A stretch of DNA of 64,000 nucleotides. Source: Pseudomonadota bacterium (lineage in GTDB: Bacteria > Myxococcota_A > UBA796 > SXON01). The notes beneath the pieces are model-generated. The model had not been told where the DNA came from, searched no databases, and worked only from the letters and a program-made list of their open reading frames with translations. The position numbers and the translations under genes were made by a program. The stretch is from contig SXON01000213.1 of the NCBI GenBank assembly GCA_005778355.1, forward strand, positions 37,745-101,744. Direction: 5' to 3'. Positions within the stretch are counted from its first letter, which is position 1; each line of letters begins with the position of its first letter. Below are positions 29,805 to 38,480 of the stretch, one piece after another.

Positions 29805-30653
29805 TTATCCCATTGAGGGGGGTTCGTCGATGGCGTCGAGGAAGGGGCGGATCGCCGCGGCGAGTTGGGCGGGCGTATCGAGATGGACCATGTGGGTGGC
29901 CCCGGGGACGGTCACCCGGCGGATGTTGGCGACGAGCGACTCGAGGTGGGCCACGTCGGCGGCGGCGAAGGGGCTGTGCTCGGGGTGCACCGCGAGCACG
30001 GGGCAGCGGATCCGTCGTAAGAACTGCGCGTGATTGTCGTGCCGGTAGGGGATGGGTCCGCGAATCCGATGTCGCGCGTCCCAGGTCCACGTGAAACCAT
30101 CCACGACCGGTCGCAGGATGCGGCCGGCCAGCTCGGTTGCCCAGGCCTCGTCGAGGGCAGGGTTGCTGTGCCGGAGCCGGGCGGCGGCGGCCTCGAGCGA
30201 GGGGAAGACCTTGTTCGCCGGCGGGCGCGCCATCTCGTCGAGGAACTGCGTCATGCGCTCGGCCGAGTGGGTGGACGAGTCGAAGAGGCCGAGGCCGTCG
30301 ACCGTGACCAGCGCCACGACCTTCTCGGGACGCACCCCGGCGTACATCGAGGCGATGGTGCCGCCCATACTGTGTCCCACGAGTTTGGCCGGGCCGAGCT
30401 CTGCGAGGAGCGCGTCGAGATCGGCGAGGTAGTCGGGGAAACTGTACGACTCGCCGGGGCCGCAGTGGGGCGACAGGCCGTGCCCCCGGTGGTCGATGGC
30501 CACGATCCAGCCCGAGAGCCCGGGCGCCACGCGCGACCAGGCGCCGGCGTGGTCGAGGTAACCGTGGAGCAGCACCGTCGGGATGCCCCCGCGCTCGCCC
30601 CACTCCAGGGCGGCGTAGGGGCGGCCGTGGAGGTGGTAGGTGGCGGCGCGCAT
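29805..30653 (-). CDS. Alpha/beta hydrolase
   Basis: 282 residues from ATG at 30653. Oxyanion motif LLHGYLDHAGAW, nucleophile elbow GHSMGG (Ser), acid region after CPVLAVHPEHSPF, and catalytic His in PGATHMVHLD. No signal peptide, so cytoplasmic. As first gene of the five-gene unit it could hydrolyse a ring-cleaved or CoA-ester product, or be a thioesterase; sequence alone does not decide. Divergent from the gene at 30701 with 47 bases between them. Confidence 0.83.
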   Translation of the reverse strand: MRAATYHLHGRPYAALEWGERGGIPTVLLHGYLDHAGAWSRVAPGLSGWIVAIDHRGHGLSPHCGPGESYSFPDYLADLDALLAELGPAKLVGHSMGGTIASMYAGVRPEKVVALVTVDGLGLFDSSTHSAERMTQFLDEMARPPANKVFPSLEAAAARLRHSNPALDEAWATELAGRILRPVVDGFTWTWDARHRIRGPIPYRHDNHAQFLRRIRCPVLAVHPEHSPFAAADVAHLESLVANIRRVTVPGATHMVHLDTPAQLAAAIRPFLDAIDEPPSMG

Positions 30654-30700
30654 GACCGACGCTAACCCTGGGCACGCCGGTGATCGGCATAGGACACGAC

Positions 30701-31954
30701 ATGCAACGACGGGCGTTCCTTCTTGCCGGGCTCGTGGCCCCCGCCGCGCTGGTGCCGGAACCCGCGGCGGCGGGCGGTGGTGTCGTCGACTTGCCCGTGC
30801 TGGAGGCACGCGTGGCCCTGCTTCGGGAGCGGATGAGCATCGCCGGGCAGCGAACGCTCGGCCGCTACCGGCGTCGCCTGCCCGTGGGGGTGAGCATGCC
30901 CACCGAGGTGGAAGAGGTCGTGCGGGCCGGTTTCGCCGCGTTCTCGGTCGTGCCTTCGCTGCGTCGGTTGAGCCCGGCCGAGCAGGCCACCGGCGCGGTG
31001 CAGTCCCTTCTGCTCGAAGTCGTCGACGCGGTCGGGGCGTACGTGCTCGGCGCGCATGCGTCGCTGGGTGAGCTGCTTCGCGAGCCCACCGGGTCGGGGA
31101 GGGCGGAGATTCACGCCGCGCTGTGGAGCCTGTGCGATCAGGACACCGACGAGGAGTTTGGGCGCAGCGCCTTCATGAGCCTGCGGCAGGGGCGGCGCGT
31201 CCTTGCCGAGGAGCTCGACACGTCGGGACCGGAAACCCTGCTGGTCGCGGTTTTCGAGTCGCTCGACGCGCTCCACGCGGAGGCGTCTTTGCGCATGGGG
31301 CAGGCGGCCGGCTCATCGCAACCTAGAGCTGTGGGTGTGCGGGCACCGCCGCTCCCCGGGGTCCGTCGCGGGCTGGTCCGATTCGCCGGCATGCTTTTGC
31401 TTGGGGTCGCCGCCCTCGGTGCGGTCGGTGTGATCTTCGGCGGCGCCGTCTTCCTGGGCGGCAGCAGCTTCGCCCCGATGGGACTCCTGGTGGCGGTCAT
31501 CGGAGGCCTGCTCATGGTCTCCGGCTACCTCCTTGGCACGGCGTTCTTGCGCCTCTCTCGCAACACGGCGCCCTGGACGTCGGCAGACGGGCGGTTCACG
31601 CGGGTGGTGGTCCTTCCAGAAGGGAGCTGGCTCGACACGACGGTGGTTCTGGGCGAAACGCCGCGACACGTCGAGGTGAGCGGGTGGCTGCGCCTTCACG
31701 AACGCCGGGCCCGCGTTGAGGCAGAGGGGCTCATCGGCATGATGGCCGGCGGCGACGCCCCCGACCCCCTGCTTCCTGCAGGTGCCCTCCTCGCCCGGGT
31801 CGGCAACTGGGTGGGTGCCGTCGTGGGCACGGCAGATCACCTGGGGGCAGCGCCGCGCTCAGGACCGCTCGCCCTCACGGTCAACCTGCCCACGCACGAG
31901 TCGAGGAGCACTCGCGGCGAGTTCTACGTCACCATCACCGCCCAGTCGGTCTGA
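30701..31954 (+). CDS. Exported or membrane protein with twin-Arg-like signal and C-terminal beta domain
   Basis: 417 residues from ATG at 30701 (AGGA 7 bases upstream). It begins MQRRAFLLAGLVAPAAL, a signal resembling a twin-arginine leader. A helical region follows (about 30-210), then two strong hydrophobic segments near residues 235-280 and a soluble C-terminus. The end (GALLARVGNWVGAVVGTADHLGAAPRSGPLALTVNLP) resembles the jelly-roll pattern of LecA-like galactose-binding domains, but weakly. Function unknown. Convergent with nosY; 12 bases separate the stops. Confidence 0.6.
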   Translation: MQRRAFLLAGLVAPAALVPEPAAAGGGVVDLPVLEARVALLRERMSIAGQRTLGRYRRRLPVGVSMPTEVEEVVRAGFAAFSVVPSLRRLSPAEQATGAVQSLLLEVVDAVGAYVLGAHASLGELLREPTGSGRAEIHAALWSLCDQDTDEEFGRSAFMSLRQGRRVLAEELDTSGPETLLVAVFESLDALHAEASLRMGQAAGSSQPRAVGVRAPPLPGVRRGLVRFAGMLLLGVAALGAVGVIFGGAVFLGGSSFAPMGLLVAVIGGLLMVSGYLLGTAFLRLSRNTAPWTSADGRFTRVVVLPEGSWLDTTVVLGETPRHVEVSGWLRLHERRARVEAEGLIGMMAGGDAPDPLLPAGALLARVGNWVGAVVGTADHLGAAPRSGPLALTVNLPTHESRSTRGEFYVTITAQSV

Positions 31955-31966
31955 GCAACGGCTCGT

Positions 31967-32797
31967 TCAGAGCACATCGCCTCGCAGGAAGCGTCGCCGA
32001 CCGAGCGCGAGGGCGAGGAGGCCCACCAGGAAGGGCCAGCCGAGTCCCCAGGCCGTCGTGAGCGGCGCGCCAAGGGTGACCACCGCCCAGGTGCCGACCG
32101 GGCCGAGGGCGCCCATCTCGGGGTCGATGCTGGCGAGGATACCCACGCGGCCGGCCTGCATGGGGTTGACGCTCGCCGTGGCAAAGACGGCGAAGGGAGA
32201 CAGGTCCCAGCGCAACAAGAGCCCCAGCACGATGAAATCGACGAGCAGCGCGCAGGCGGCCCAGACCACCAGTGCCCGCACCAGCGCGCTCTCGGAGGAA
32301 CGACTGTAGGCGCCGATCATCATCCCGAGGGCAGCGAAGCAGAAGGCCTGCCCCGAGAGCAGCGCCAGCAGCGAGACCCAGAGTTGCGGCTCTACGGCCC
32401 GCCCCGTGACGAGCGCCACCCCGCCGAGGCTGAGCGTCGCGATCACCGCCGGGCCCGCCACGGCCAGGAGCCGCGGCCACCAGAGCGCGCGGAAGGCCGC
32501 CGAGCGATCGACGGGGAGCGTCATGTACCATTCGAGCACACCACTGTCGCGAGCGGATGGCACCGCCTGGGCGGTCGCCAGCAAGGCGAGGAGCGGCACG
32601 AACAGGAGCGAAGCCTGCACGACGCCGGCCATCACCCGGCCGTAGCCCGTGAAGCCGAGCACGTCGGACTCGCGGGTGGCGAGCACGTAGAAGAAGCCGA
32701 CCATGGCGGCGGCGAGCAGCACGGAGGCCACGAACCAGCGCTGCCGCAGCACGGCGTGACCCTCGAGCCGAGACAGGGGGGCGAGAAGCGCGCTCAC
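31967..32797 (-). CDS. nosY: ABC transporter permease NosY
   Basis: 276 residues, six predicted membrane helices (starts MSALLAPLSRLEGHAVLRQRWFVASVLLAAAMVGFFYVLA; conserved DSGVLEWYMTLPVDRSAAFRALWW). Partner of NosF in the NosDFY complex that supports assembly of the copper centres of nitrous-oxide reductase. The GTG start overlaps the TGA of nosL. It comes last, after nosL, whereas nosDFY-L is the more frequent order. Confidence 0.88.
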   Translation of the reverse strand: MSALLAPLSRLEGHAVLRQRWFVASVLLAAAMVGFFYVLATRESDVLGFTGYGRVMAGVVQASLLFVPLLALLATAQAVPSARDSGVLEWYMTLPVDRSAAFRALWWPRLLAVAGPAVIATLSLGGVALVTGRAVEPQLWVSLLALLSGQAFCFAALGMMIGAYSRSSESALVRALVVWAACALLVDFIVLGLLLRWDLSPFAVFATASVNPMQAGRVGILASIDPEMGALGPVGTWAVVTLGAPLTTAWGLGWPFLVGLLALALGRRRFLRGDVL

Positions 32798-33171
32798 CGG
32801 GCACCCCCCCCCAGCGCCACGCCGCTCGCCTCGCCCACGCCGAGCGCCCCGGACGTGCCGACGGGCACCGCGAGCAGGCCACTGCCCATGGGGGTGGTGC
32901 CGTCTTGCAGAAAGGCCACGGCGTCCTCGCGCACCCAGGTGGTCTCGGTGTGGAACCACATCTGGGCGATGGAGGGATGGGTGTCGACGATGAACTGGAA
33001 GAGGCATCCGGGATCGTCGAAGACCTTGTCCTGTCCCTCGCGGGGGCGGATGACCGCCGCGTGGCGAGCTTCGCTCACCAGCATGCCGCAGTGGTCACAG
33101 GCCACGTGATCGAAGGCCACGTCGGGGGGCGCGTTCGGATCGTTGGCGCAGGCCAGGAGGAAGAGGATCAT
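32794..33171 (-). CDS. nosL: NosL copper chaperone lipoprotein
   Basis: 125 residues. Lipobox LLAC at Cys 8 after a minimal signal. The conserved NosL copper-binding segment HVACDHCGMLVSEARHAAVIRP and FDDPGCLFQF are visible, followed by a Gly/Ala-rich tail. NosL carries Cu(I) to apo-NosZ in the periplasm. Starts inside the stop of nosF (ATGA) and overlaps nosY. Confidence 0.88.
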   Translation of the reverse strand: MILFLLACANDPNAPPDVAFDHVACDHCGMLVSEARHAAVIRPREGQDKVFDDPGCLFQFIVDTHPSIAQMWFHTETTWVREDAVAFLQDGTTPMGSGLLAVPVGTSGALGVGEASGVALGGGAR

Positions 33172-33881
33172 CCGCGCCTCCGGAAGGGAATGGTGTTCTC
33201 GGCGAGGCCTGCTTCGGTGCGGAGAGTGGGACTGTCGAGGAAGACTTCGAGCTTGTCGTCGAACTTCACGCGGCCGTCGGCGAGGACAATCACCCGGTCG
33301 ACCAGCGCCTGGAGCTCATCGAGGCGATGCGAGGACAACACCACCGTGGGCTCGGGGTCGCGCGTGGCCAGTCGCGACAGGAAGACGCCCCGGGCGACGG
33401 GGTCGAGGTTGGCGGTGGGCTCGTCGAAGAAGAGGATTCGCGCGGTGGAGGCGAGCGCCATCGCGGCGAGGAGCTTCTGTTGCATGCCGCCGGAGAGCGA
33501 GCGGAAGGGCACCGCGTCGAGGTCGTCGACGGGCAGGCCAAAGGCCATCGCCTCCGCACGAAGCGAGGCCACCGGCACCTCGCGGAGCTGCGACCAGGCG
33601 CGGGTGAGCTCGCCGACCGGGGCCGACAACGACGGCGCCCTCTGGGGCACGTAGGCCACGTTGACCATGCTCGCGCGGTGGTCGGTCCAAGGGTCATGCC
33701 CCCCCACGCGCACGCGCCCGCTGGCGGCTACGAGCCCCAACGTCGCGCGCATGAGCGTGGTCTTGCCGCTGCCGTTGGGCCCGACCAGCGCCACGCGCTC
33801 ACCCGGGCGGATCTTGAGCGACACGCCGTCGAGCGCGGCGCGACTTCCATAGCGTTTGCAGACGCCGTCGAGCTCGATCAT
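33168..33881 (-). CDS. nosF: ABC transporter ATPase NosF
   Basis: 237 residues. Walker A GPNGSGKTTLMRA, Q-loop VAYVPQRAPSL, ABC signature LSGGMQQKLLAAMALA, Walker B RILFFDEPTANLDP and switch His in VVLSSHRLDEL. Energises NosDFY for NosZ maturation. Translationally coupled at both ends (ATGA overlaps with nosD and nosL). Confidence 0.92.
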   Translation of the reverse strand: MIELDGVCKRYGSRAALDGVSLKIRPGERVALVGPNGSGKTTLMRATLGLVAASGRVRVGGHDPWTDHRASMVNVAYVPQRAPSLSAPVGELTRAWSQLREVPVASLRAEAMAFGLPVDDLDAVPFRSLSGGMQQKLLAAMALASTARILFFDEPTANLDPVARGVFLSRLATRDPEPTVVLSSHRLDELQALVDRVIVLADGRVKFDDKLEVFLDSPTLRTEAGLAENTIPFRRRG

Positions 33882-35155
33882 GTGCGTCCCATCCGGGGCT
33901 CGGGGTCGGAGAACAGGGGGCGCGGCGCCAGCATCGGGAAAGCCGTCCCGAGGAAATCGAGCAGCATGGCGGCCGGCGAGCCCGCGAAGAAGGTGGCCAC
34001 GGGCCGTTTCTGGACGAGGCCACGCGAGGCGAGGGCGGGCGCGTAGGGCAGGTCGCCCACGTCGTCGCCGTCGAGGTCGTAGCCCTCGTACTCGCTCCAG
34101 CGATTCTGCCGGAAGCGCGCGAGGGTCGCGTCGCCGCCACCGTCGACGACCACGGGCGCGCCGTTCTCGTAGAGGTCGTTGTCGCCGATGTCGATGCCGG
34201 GCTTCACCTGGTGGAAGCGGATGCCGGCGTGGTTGTAGGCGAGCAGGTTGCCCTGGATGCTCGCCTGGCCGTCGATCCGATGGGGGCAGGCGTCGAGGTA
34301 GAAGCCGGTGGTGTTGCCGAGCACGCGGTTGTCTTGCATGGTCACGCGGTCGGACTCCTTGCAGCCAAAGCCCATGCCGGCCGCACCGTTGGCCCCGGCC
34401 AACACATTGTGGCGCAGGTAGATGTCGGTGCTGTACATCACGAAGGCGCCAACCACGTTGTCGACGAAGTGATTGTTGACCACGCGATTGTCGTCGGCAT
34501 GCATGAAGTGCACGCCGTAGCGCGCGTTCTCCACGCGATTGTCGACGAAGAGGTTGTGACCGGAGTACCACACCACCATGTCGCGCACGTGGTCGAGGTG
34601 GTTGCCACGGATGGTGTTGCGGTAGGACTCCCAGAGCCGAATGCCGTCGCCACGTGCGCCCATGGGACCATCCAAGGGCCCCTGCACTTTGCTGTTCTCG
34701 ATCACCGCGTCGTTGGCCTCGCGCAGGTCGATGCCGATGAGCACGTCGTGCACCGAGAGCCCAGAGAGCCGAGCGCGGTCGCCCACCACCAGGATGCCGG
34801 CGTCGCCCTCGTGGGCATCGCGACCTCCGCCTTCCACCTCGAGCCCCCGCACCGACACGTCGTCGGCGAGCACCAGCAGCACCGTTCCCCGGCCGGGCCC
34901 GGTGATCACCGCGCCCTCGGCCTGCACGCTCAGCGGCCGGTCGATCCGCAGGGGTCCGGCGTAGCGGCCGGGGTCGAGCGTGAGCGTGGAGCCCGGGGTG
35001 AGGCGATCGACAATGGGTTGGAGCGCGTCACCCGGGCGCGCGGAAACGTGCGTGGGCGCGCCCATCGGTAGGTTGACCGATGCGATTTCGACCGAGCCCA
35101 CCTCCGGCGCTGCCATGTCCTGGGCGAGGGCCCAGGACACACACAGGGGGATCAC
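33878..35155 (-). CDS. nosD: NosD periplasmic copper-maturation protein
   Basis: 425 residues from GTG at 35155 with signal MIPLCVSWALAQ. Right-handed beta-helix of CASH/NosD repeats throughout (VRGLEVEGGG, LSGLSVHDVLIGIDLREAND, NTIRGNHLDHVRDMVVWYS, NLFVDNRVENARYGVHFMHADDN, NGAAGMGFGCKESD). The WYS-x-N and GVHFMH segments are characteristic of NosD rather than other beta-helix proteins. It acts with NosFY in making the CuZ centre. Overlaps the preceding membrane-protein gene and nosF. Confidence 0.92.
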   Translation of the reverse strand: MIPLCVSWALAQDMAAPEVGSVEIASVNLPMGAPTHVSARPGDALQPIVDRLTPGSTLTLDPGRYAGPLRIDRPLSVQAEGAVITGPGRGTVLLVLADDVSVRGLEVEGGGRDAHEGDAGILVVGDRARLSGLSVHDVLIGIDLREANDAVIENSKVQGPLDGPMGARGDGIRLWESYRNTIRGNHLDHVRDMVVWYSGHNLFVDNRVENARYGVHFMHADDNRVVNNHFVDNVVGAFVMYSTDIYLRHNVLAGANGAAGMGFGCKESDRVTMQDNRVLGNTTGFYLDACPHRIDGQASIQGNLLAYNHAGIRFHQVKPGIDIGDNDLYENGAPVVVDGGGDATLARFRQNRWSEYEGYDLDGDDVGDLPYAPALASRGLVQKRPVATFFAGSPAAMLLDFLGTAFPMLAPRPLFSDPEPRMGRT

Positions 35156-35817
35156 TTCGGAATCCGCACAAGGGCATGGGAGCAGGTGGCGCCGCAGTTC
35201 CCGGCGGTGGGGCATACACCGCAGACCTTCCAGCGGTTGTACATGGCGCCGGCCACCAGGGCCACGCCCGCGACCGCGAGCCAGAAGCCGAGGTCGGGAT
35301 GGGCGATCGTGCGGAACTGGCCCACCTTGCCATCGCCGAAGAGCACGGGCGTGAAGGGGGGGATGTCGATGGCGGCCTTCGGGTCGAGGTCGTGCCCGAA
35401 GCGGTACATCCAGTACTGGGTGTCGAGGATGAAGCCCAGGGGGAAACCCACGGCGAACCAGGCGCCGAGGGTGGTGAACTTCTTCCCGGCGAACAACATC
35501 GCGGTGACAACGGCCACGCCGAGGCCGCCGATCAGCCAGTGCGCGAACTCGCGCTCGAGCTTGGCGGCGTCGTCGATGTGCCCCATCCCGATGTAGTGGT
35601 TGATCGTGTTGATCTCGGCCACGTCGCCAGCCACGCCCGTGAGGTTGATGATCAGCTCCAGCCCCTTTGGGTACTGGGGGGCGAAGAGCTGGAAAGTCCA
35701 CCAGGGGAAGAAGTACGACGCGCCGAAGGCCAGCACGCCGAGCAGCGACAAGCCCACCACCCAGCCGCGGCGAGCGCGCGACCAGTGAGGACGGACGATG
35801 GTGTGCTCGGCGGACAT
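35152..35817 (-). CDS. Membrane protein of clade II nos operon (NosB-like)
   Basis: 221 residues with about four to five helices (VVGLSLLGVLAFGASYFFPWWTFQLFAPQYPKGLELIINL; LIGGLGVAVVTAMLFAGKKFTTLGAWF; LGFWLAVAGVALVAGAMYNRW). It ends in a small Cys cluster, KVCGVCPTAGNCGATCSHAL. Clade II (Sec-type) nos clusters commonly contain an uncharacterised membrane protein next to nosZ and nosD, called NosB in epsilon-proteobacteria; this gene is at that place. Role unproven; the Cys cluster could bind metal. Starts 4 bases after the cytochrome gene. Confidence 0.7.
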   Translation of the reverse strand: MSAEHTIVRPHWSRARRGWVVGLSLLGVLAFGASYFFPWWTFQLFAPQYPKGLELIINLTGVAGDVAEINTINHYIGMGHIDDAAKLEREFAHWLIGGLGVAVVTAMLFAGKKFTTLGAWFAVGFPLGFILDTQYWMYRFGHDLDPKAAIDIPPFTPVLFGDGKVGQFRTIAHPDLGFWLAVAGVALVAGAMYNRWKVCGVCPTAGNCGATCSHALVRIPK

Positions 35818-35821
35818 GGCG

Positions 35822-36313
35822 CTAGCCTCCCTTGGACTTGATGAACGCGAGCAACTTGGGAAGCTCCTCGTCGGTGACGTTCTGGTCTGGCATCGGCACC
35901 ATCAGCTCGGCGAGGAGCTTCTTGGCCTGTGGGTCTTGCTTGACCATGAGGTCGGGCGCGAGGATCATGCGTCCCACCCAGGGCACGGTGCGCCGGGTGT
36001 AAAGGCCGTTGAGGTCGGGCCCCACCAGCTTGCTGCCAAACTGGTGGCAACCGCCGCAACCCTTGGCGGCGAAGACCTTCTCGCCCTCGGCGATCACGCC
36101 CGCGTCGGCGGGAATCTCCGCGATGCTCGGCACGGGGATCCCGGCTGGCCCGTCCGGCCCCACCGTTTCAGCGGCAGGGGCAGGCGCGGGCTTGGGCGCG
36201 GGCGTGGACGGGGCGGCAGGGGCGGCGGAGGTGCTGCCCGTTGCGTTGGATGCCGTCGGTTGGTCACCGCCGCCGCAGGCAACGAGACCGAGAGCGAGAA
36301 GGAGGAATCGCAT
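35822..36313 (-). CDS. Cytochrome c lipoprotein of nos operon
   Basis: 163 residues. Lipobox-like LVAC (Cys 13), then a Pro/Ala-rich linker of about 50 residues, then a class I cytochrome c domain with haem motif CGGCH (FAAKGCGGCHQFGSKLVGPDLNGL) and a probable axial Met in LMVPMPDQNVTDEELPKLLAFI. Placed directly after nosZ (6-base gap), it is the likely electron donor to nitrous-oxide reductase. The linker could let it swing between membrane donors and NosZ, itself probably membrane-tethered. Confidence 0.87.
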   Translation of the reverse strand: MRFLLLALGLVACGGGDQPTASNATGSTSAAPAAPSTPAPKPAPAPAAETVGPDGPAGIPVPSIAEIPADAGVIAEGEKVFAAKGCGGCHQFGSKLVGPDLNGLYTRRTVPWVGRMILAPDLMVKQDPQAKKLLAELMVPMPDQNVTDEELPKLLAFIKSKGG

Positions 36314-36319
36314 GGTTGA

Positions 36320-38269
36320 CTAGGCTCCCTTGGGCTTGACGAGGAAGTAGCCCATCATCTCGAGATGCAGGGCGGAACAGAACTCGGTGCAGTACATCGG
36401 GAAGACGCCGGAACGGTCCGCCTTGAAGGTGACTTCCTCGTATCGGCCCGGCTCCATCGACACGTTGACGTTGTACATGTCGATCGCGAAGCCGTGCGTC
36501 TGGTCGTAGGCCTGCTCTAGAGACGTCATGTGCAGGGTGACGGTGTCGCCCTCGTTCACCTCGATGTAGTCAGGCGTGAAGTGCGAGCGGATGACGCTCA
36601 TGTACACGTCGACCTGCTTTCCGTTGCGCTCGATGCGCTCCTGTCCCGCCGCCACCGCGTTCGGCGACACCTCGTCGGTGTAGGGGTTGGTGCCCGCCGG
36701 GGTGTAGGCCTGGATGGTCTTGAGCTTGTCGGCCTTGATCATCTGCGAGTAGTGCGGCTCGCCGAGGGGGATGGGAAGGTCGTAGACGATCTCCATCTGG
36801 GGCCCGCTGACATCGATGAGTTGGAAGCTCTGCGGGAGCAAGGGGCCGACCGGCTGGTAGCGGTCCTGCGCCATCTTGTTCATCGCCACCACCCAGTGCC
36901 CGTCGGGCGACACGGTGTCGCCTTCCGCCGACATGATGTGGCCAATGTTGTATTGGACCGAGAGGGCTTCGGTGGGCTGCTCGAGGTTGCTCGGGTTCCA
37001 CTTGACCACGGTGCTGTCGAGGAACACCGAGGTGTAGGCGTTGCCCTTGTTGTCGAACACCGTGTGCAAGGGGCCGAGGCCGATCTCCTTCTGCCCGCGG
37101 ATCGACTTCTGGAAGTCGAGCACGTTGACACCGTACGCATCCTTGCCCGCGAAGTCGCCCTTGGCCACGAGATCCTTGATCTTCGACATCTCGAAGACGG
37201 TGGCGTGGGTGTCGAGCTTGCCGCCGACGACGATCGCCTTGCCATCGGGGGTGACGTCGGCGCCGTGCGGCGACTTGGGCTCTGGGGCGAGGACGAGCAC
37301 GTTCTCGGCGGCCGCGGTCTCCAGGGGGATCACCCTCACGCCGTTGATGACCTTGGTCTTGCCCTCGGCCACGAGCTGCTCCGCCTTCTTCCAGTCGATG
37401 ATGTGGAGGTAGTCCATGTCGTTCTGCGACGCGGCGCTCTCCAGGTAGGGCTTGTTCTGTCCCTCGGTGCCCGCGCCCATCTCGGTGTTCCAGGAGCCGA
37501 TGAACACCCAGCCATAGCTGTCGAGCTTGCCGGCGTCGGCCAGGTCCTGCGCGTAGGGCGGCAGTTCGACCGCGAAGCTCTGGCTCTCGTCGAGGCGACC
37601 CTTTTCACGGTCGAATTTCCAGAACATCGCCGCACCGCGGTACTTCTCCTTGTAGTTTGCGAGGGGCTCGAAGCCGCCGCCGAGAGGCGCCGCGTACTGC
37701 GATGTTTCGACGACATACTCGGTGTTCGGCGTGACGAAGGCGCCGCCGTGGTCGCTCATCACCAGCTTGTTGGTGACGATCTGCTTCGTCATGAAGTCCT
37801 TGAGATCGACCACGGCCACGCGCGCGTTGGCCTTGTCGTTGACGAAGATGAACTCGCCGTCGTAGTCGCCGTTGGTCTCGGAGAAGTTGGGGTGGTGAAC
37901 GTCGCCCCAGGTGACCTCCTTGCCGCCCTGGCGACTGTCTTCGTAGAGCACCTTGTCGCCGAGGCCGCCGTAGCCGTAGCCTTGCCAGGACTCGGGGCCG
38001 AAGACCGCGACGTACTTGAGGATGCGCATCGACGGGACGCCGATGGCGATGAGATTGCCGCCGTGGCCGCCCGAGGCCATGATCACGTACTCGTCGAGCT
38101 TGCCGCTCGGCGTGTAGGTCTTGGCGGCGGCGATGACGTCGGCCTCGGACAGGCCGCGCTCGGTCATGATCGAGGCGAGGTTCCCGCCGGTACCGGCGGC
38201 GGGCTGGGGGCTTTCCTTGGGGGCTGGCGTGCACGACGCGAGAAAGACCAGCCAGGGGGCGAGAGACAT
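36320..38269 (-). CDS. nosZ: Nitrous-oxide reductase NosZ, clade II, lipoprotein form
   Basis: 649 residues. Reduces N2O to N2. The signal is Sec-type, not Tat, as in clade II, and ends in a lipobox LASC (Cys about 13), suggesting a lipid-anchored enzyme. A seven-bladed propeller carries CuZ His residues (GDVHHPNFSETNGDYDG, VMSDHGGAFV, SPHGADVTPD, NIGHIMSAEGD, PHYSQMIKADK). The C-terminal cupredoxin has the CuA motif YCTEFCSALHLEMMGYF with two Cys, His and Met. First gene of the operon Z-cytochrome-B-like-D-F-L-Y. Confidence 0.96.
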   Translation of the reverse strand: MSLAPWLVFLASCTPAPKESPQPAAGTGGNLASIMTERGLSEADVIAAAKTYTPSGKLDEYVIMASGGHGGNLIAIGVPSMRILKYVAVFGPESWQGYGYGGLGDKVLYEDSRQGGKEVTWGDVHHPNFSETNGDYDGEFIFVNDKANARVAVVDLKDFMTKQIVTNKLVMSDHGGAFVTPNTEYVVETSQYAAPLGGGFEPLANYKEKYRGAAMFWKFDREKGRLDESQSFAVELPPYAQDLADAGKLDSYGWVFIGSWNTEMGAGTEGQNKPYLESAASQNDMDYLHIIDWKKAEQLVAEGKTKVINGVRVIPLETAAAENVLVLAPEPKSPHGADVTPDGKAIVVGGKLDTHATVFEMSKIKDLVAKGDFAGKDAYGVNVLDFQKSIRGQKEIGLGPLHTVFDNKGNAYTSVFLDSTVVKWNPSNLEQPTEALSVQYNIGHIMSAEGDTVSPDGHWVVAMNKMAQDRYQPVGPLLPQSFQLIDVSGPQMEIVYDLPIPLGEPHYSQMIKADKLKTIQAYTPAGTNPYTDEVSPNAVAAGQERIERNGKQVDVYMSVIRSHFTPDYIEVNEGDTVTLHMTSLEQAYDQTHGFAIDMYNVNVSMEPGRYEEVTFKADRSGVFPMYCTEFCSALHLEMMGYFLVKPKGA

Positions 38270-38480
38270 GTGGGCTCCGGTAGGGGGTCGGGCCTACTGC
38301 AACGACCGTGCCAACGGGGAGAGGCCACGCTGAGGAGCGCGATGGAGGGCTGTCTTTTGGTGTGTCACCCGCCACAGGGCCGGCGCGGCCGACGGTCACG
38401 CTGTGTGGAATTACACACCACCCCAGGGGCGAGTTGGCCCGCCCCTGGGACGCGATCGAGGGCGCGGGCTACGGGTCGCG
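38270..38480. other. Divergent intergenic region upstream of nosZ
   Basis: 211 bases between nosZ and the divergent gene. Apart from the 16-bp dyad at 38403-38418 I see no clear -35/-10 pair and no FNR-type TTGAT-N4-ATCAA site. It should hold the nos promoter. Confidence 0.5.
38403..38418. promoter_or_regulatory. Candidate operator, near-perfect 16-bp palindrome
   Basis: GTGTGGAATTACACAC: seven of eight base pairs are symmetrical. It lies 134 bases upstream of nosZ and 62 bases upstream of the divergent gene, in an AT-richer patch. Regulator unknown. Confidence 0.45.
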
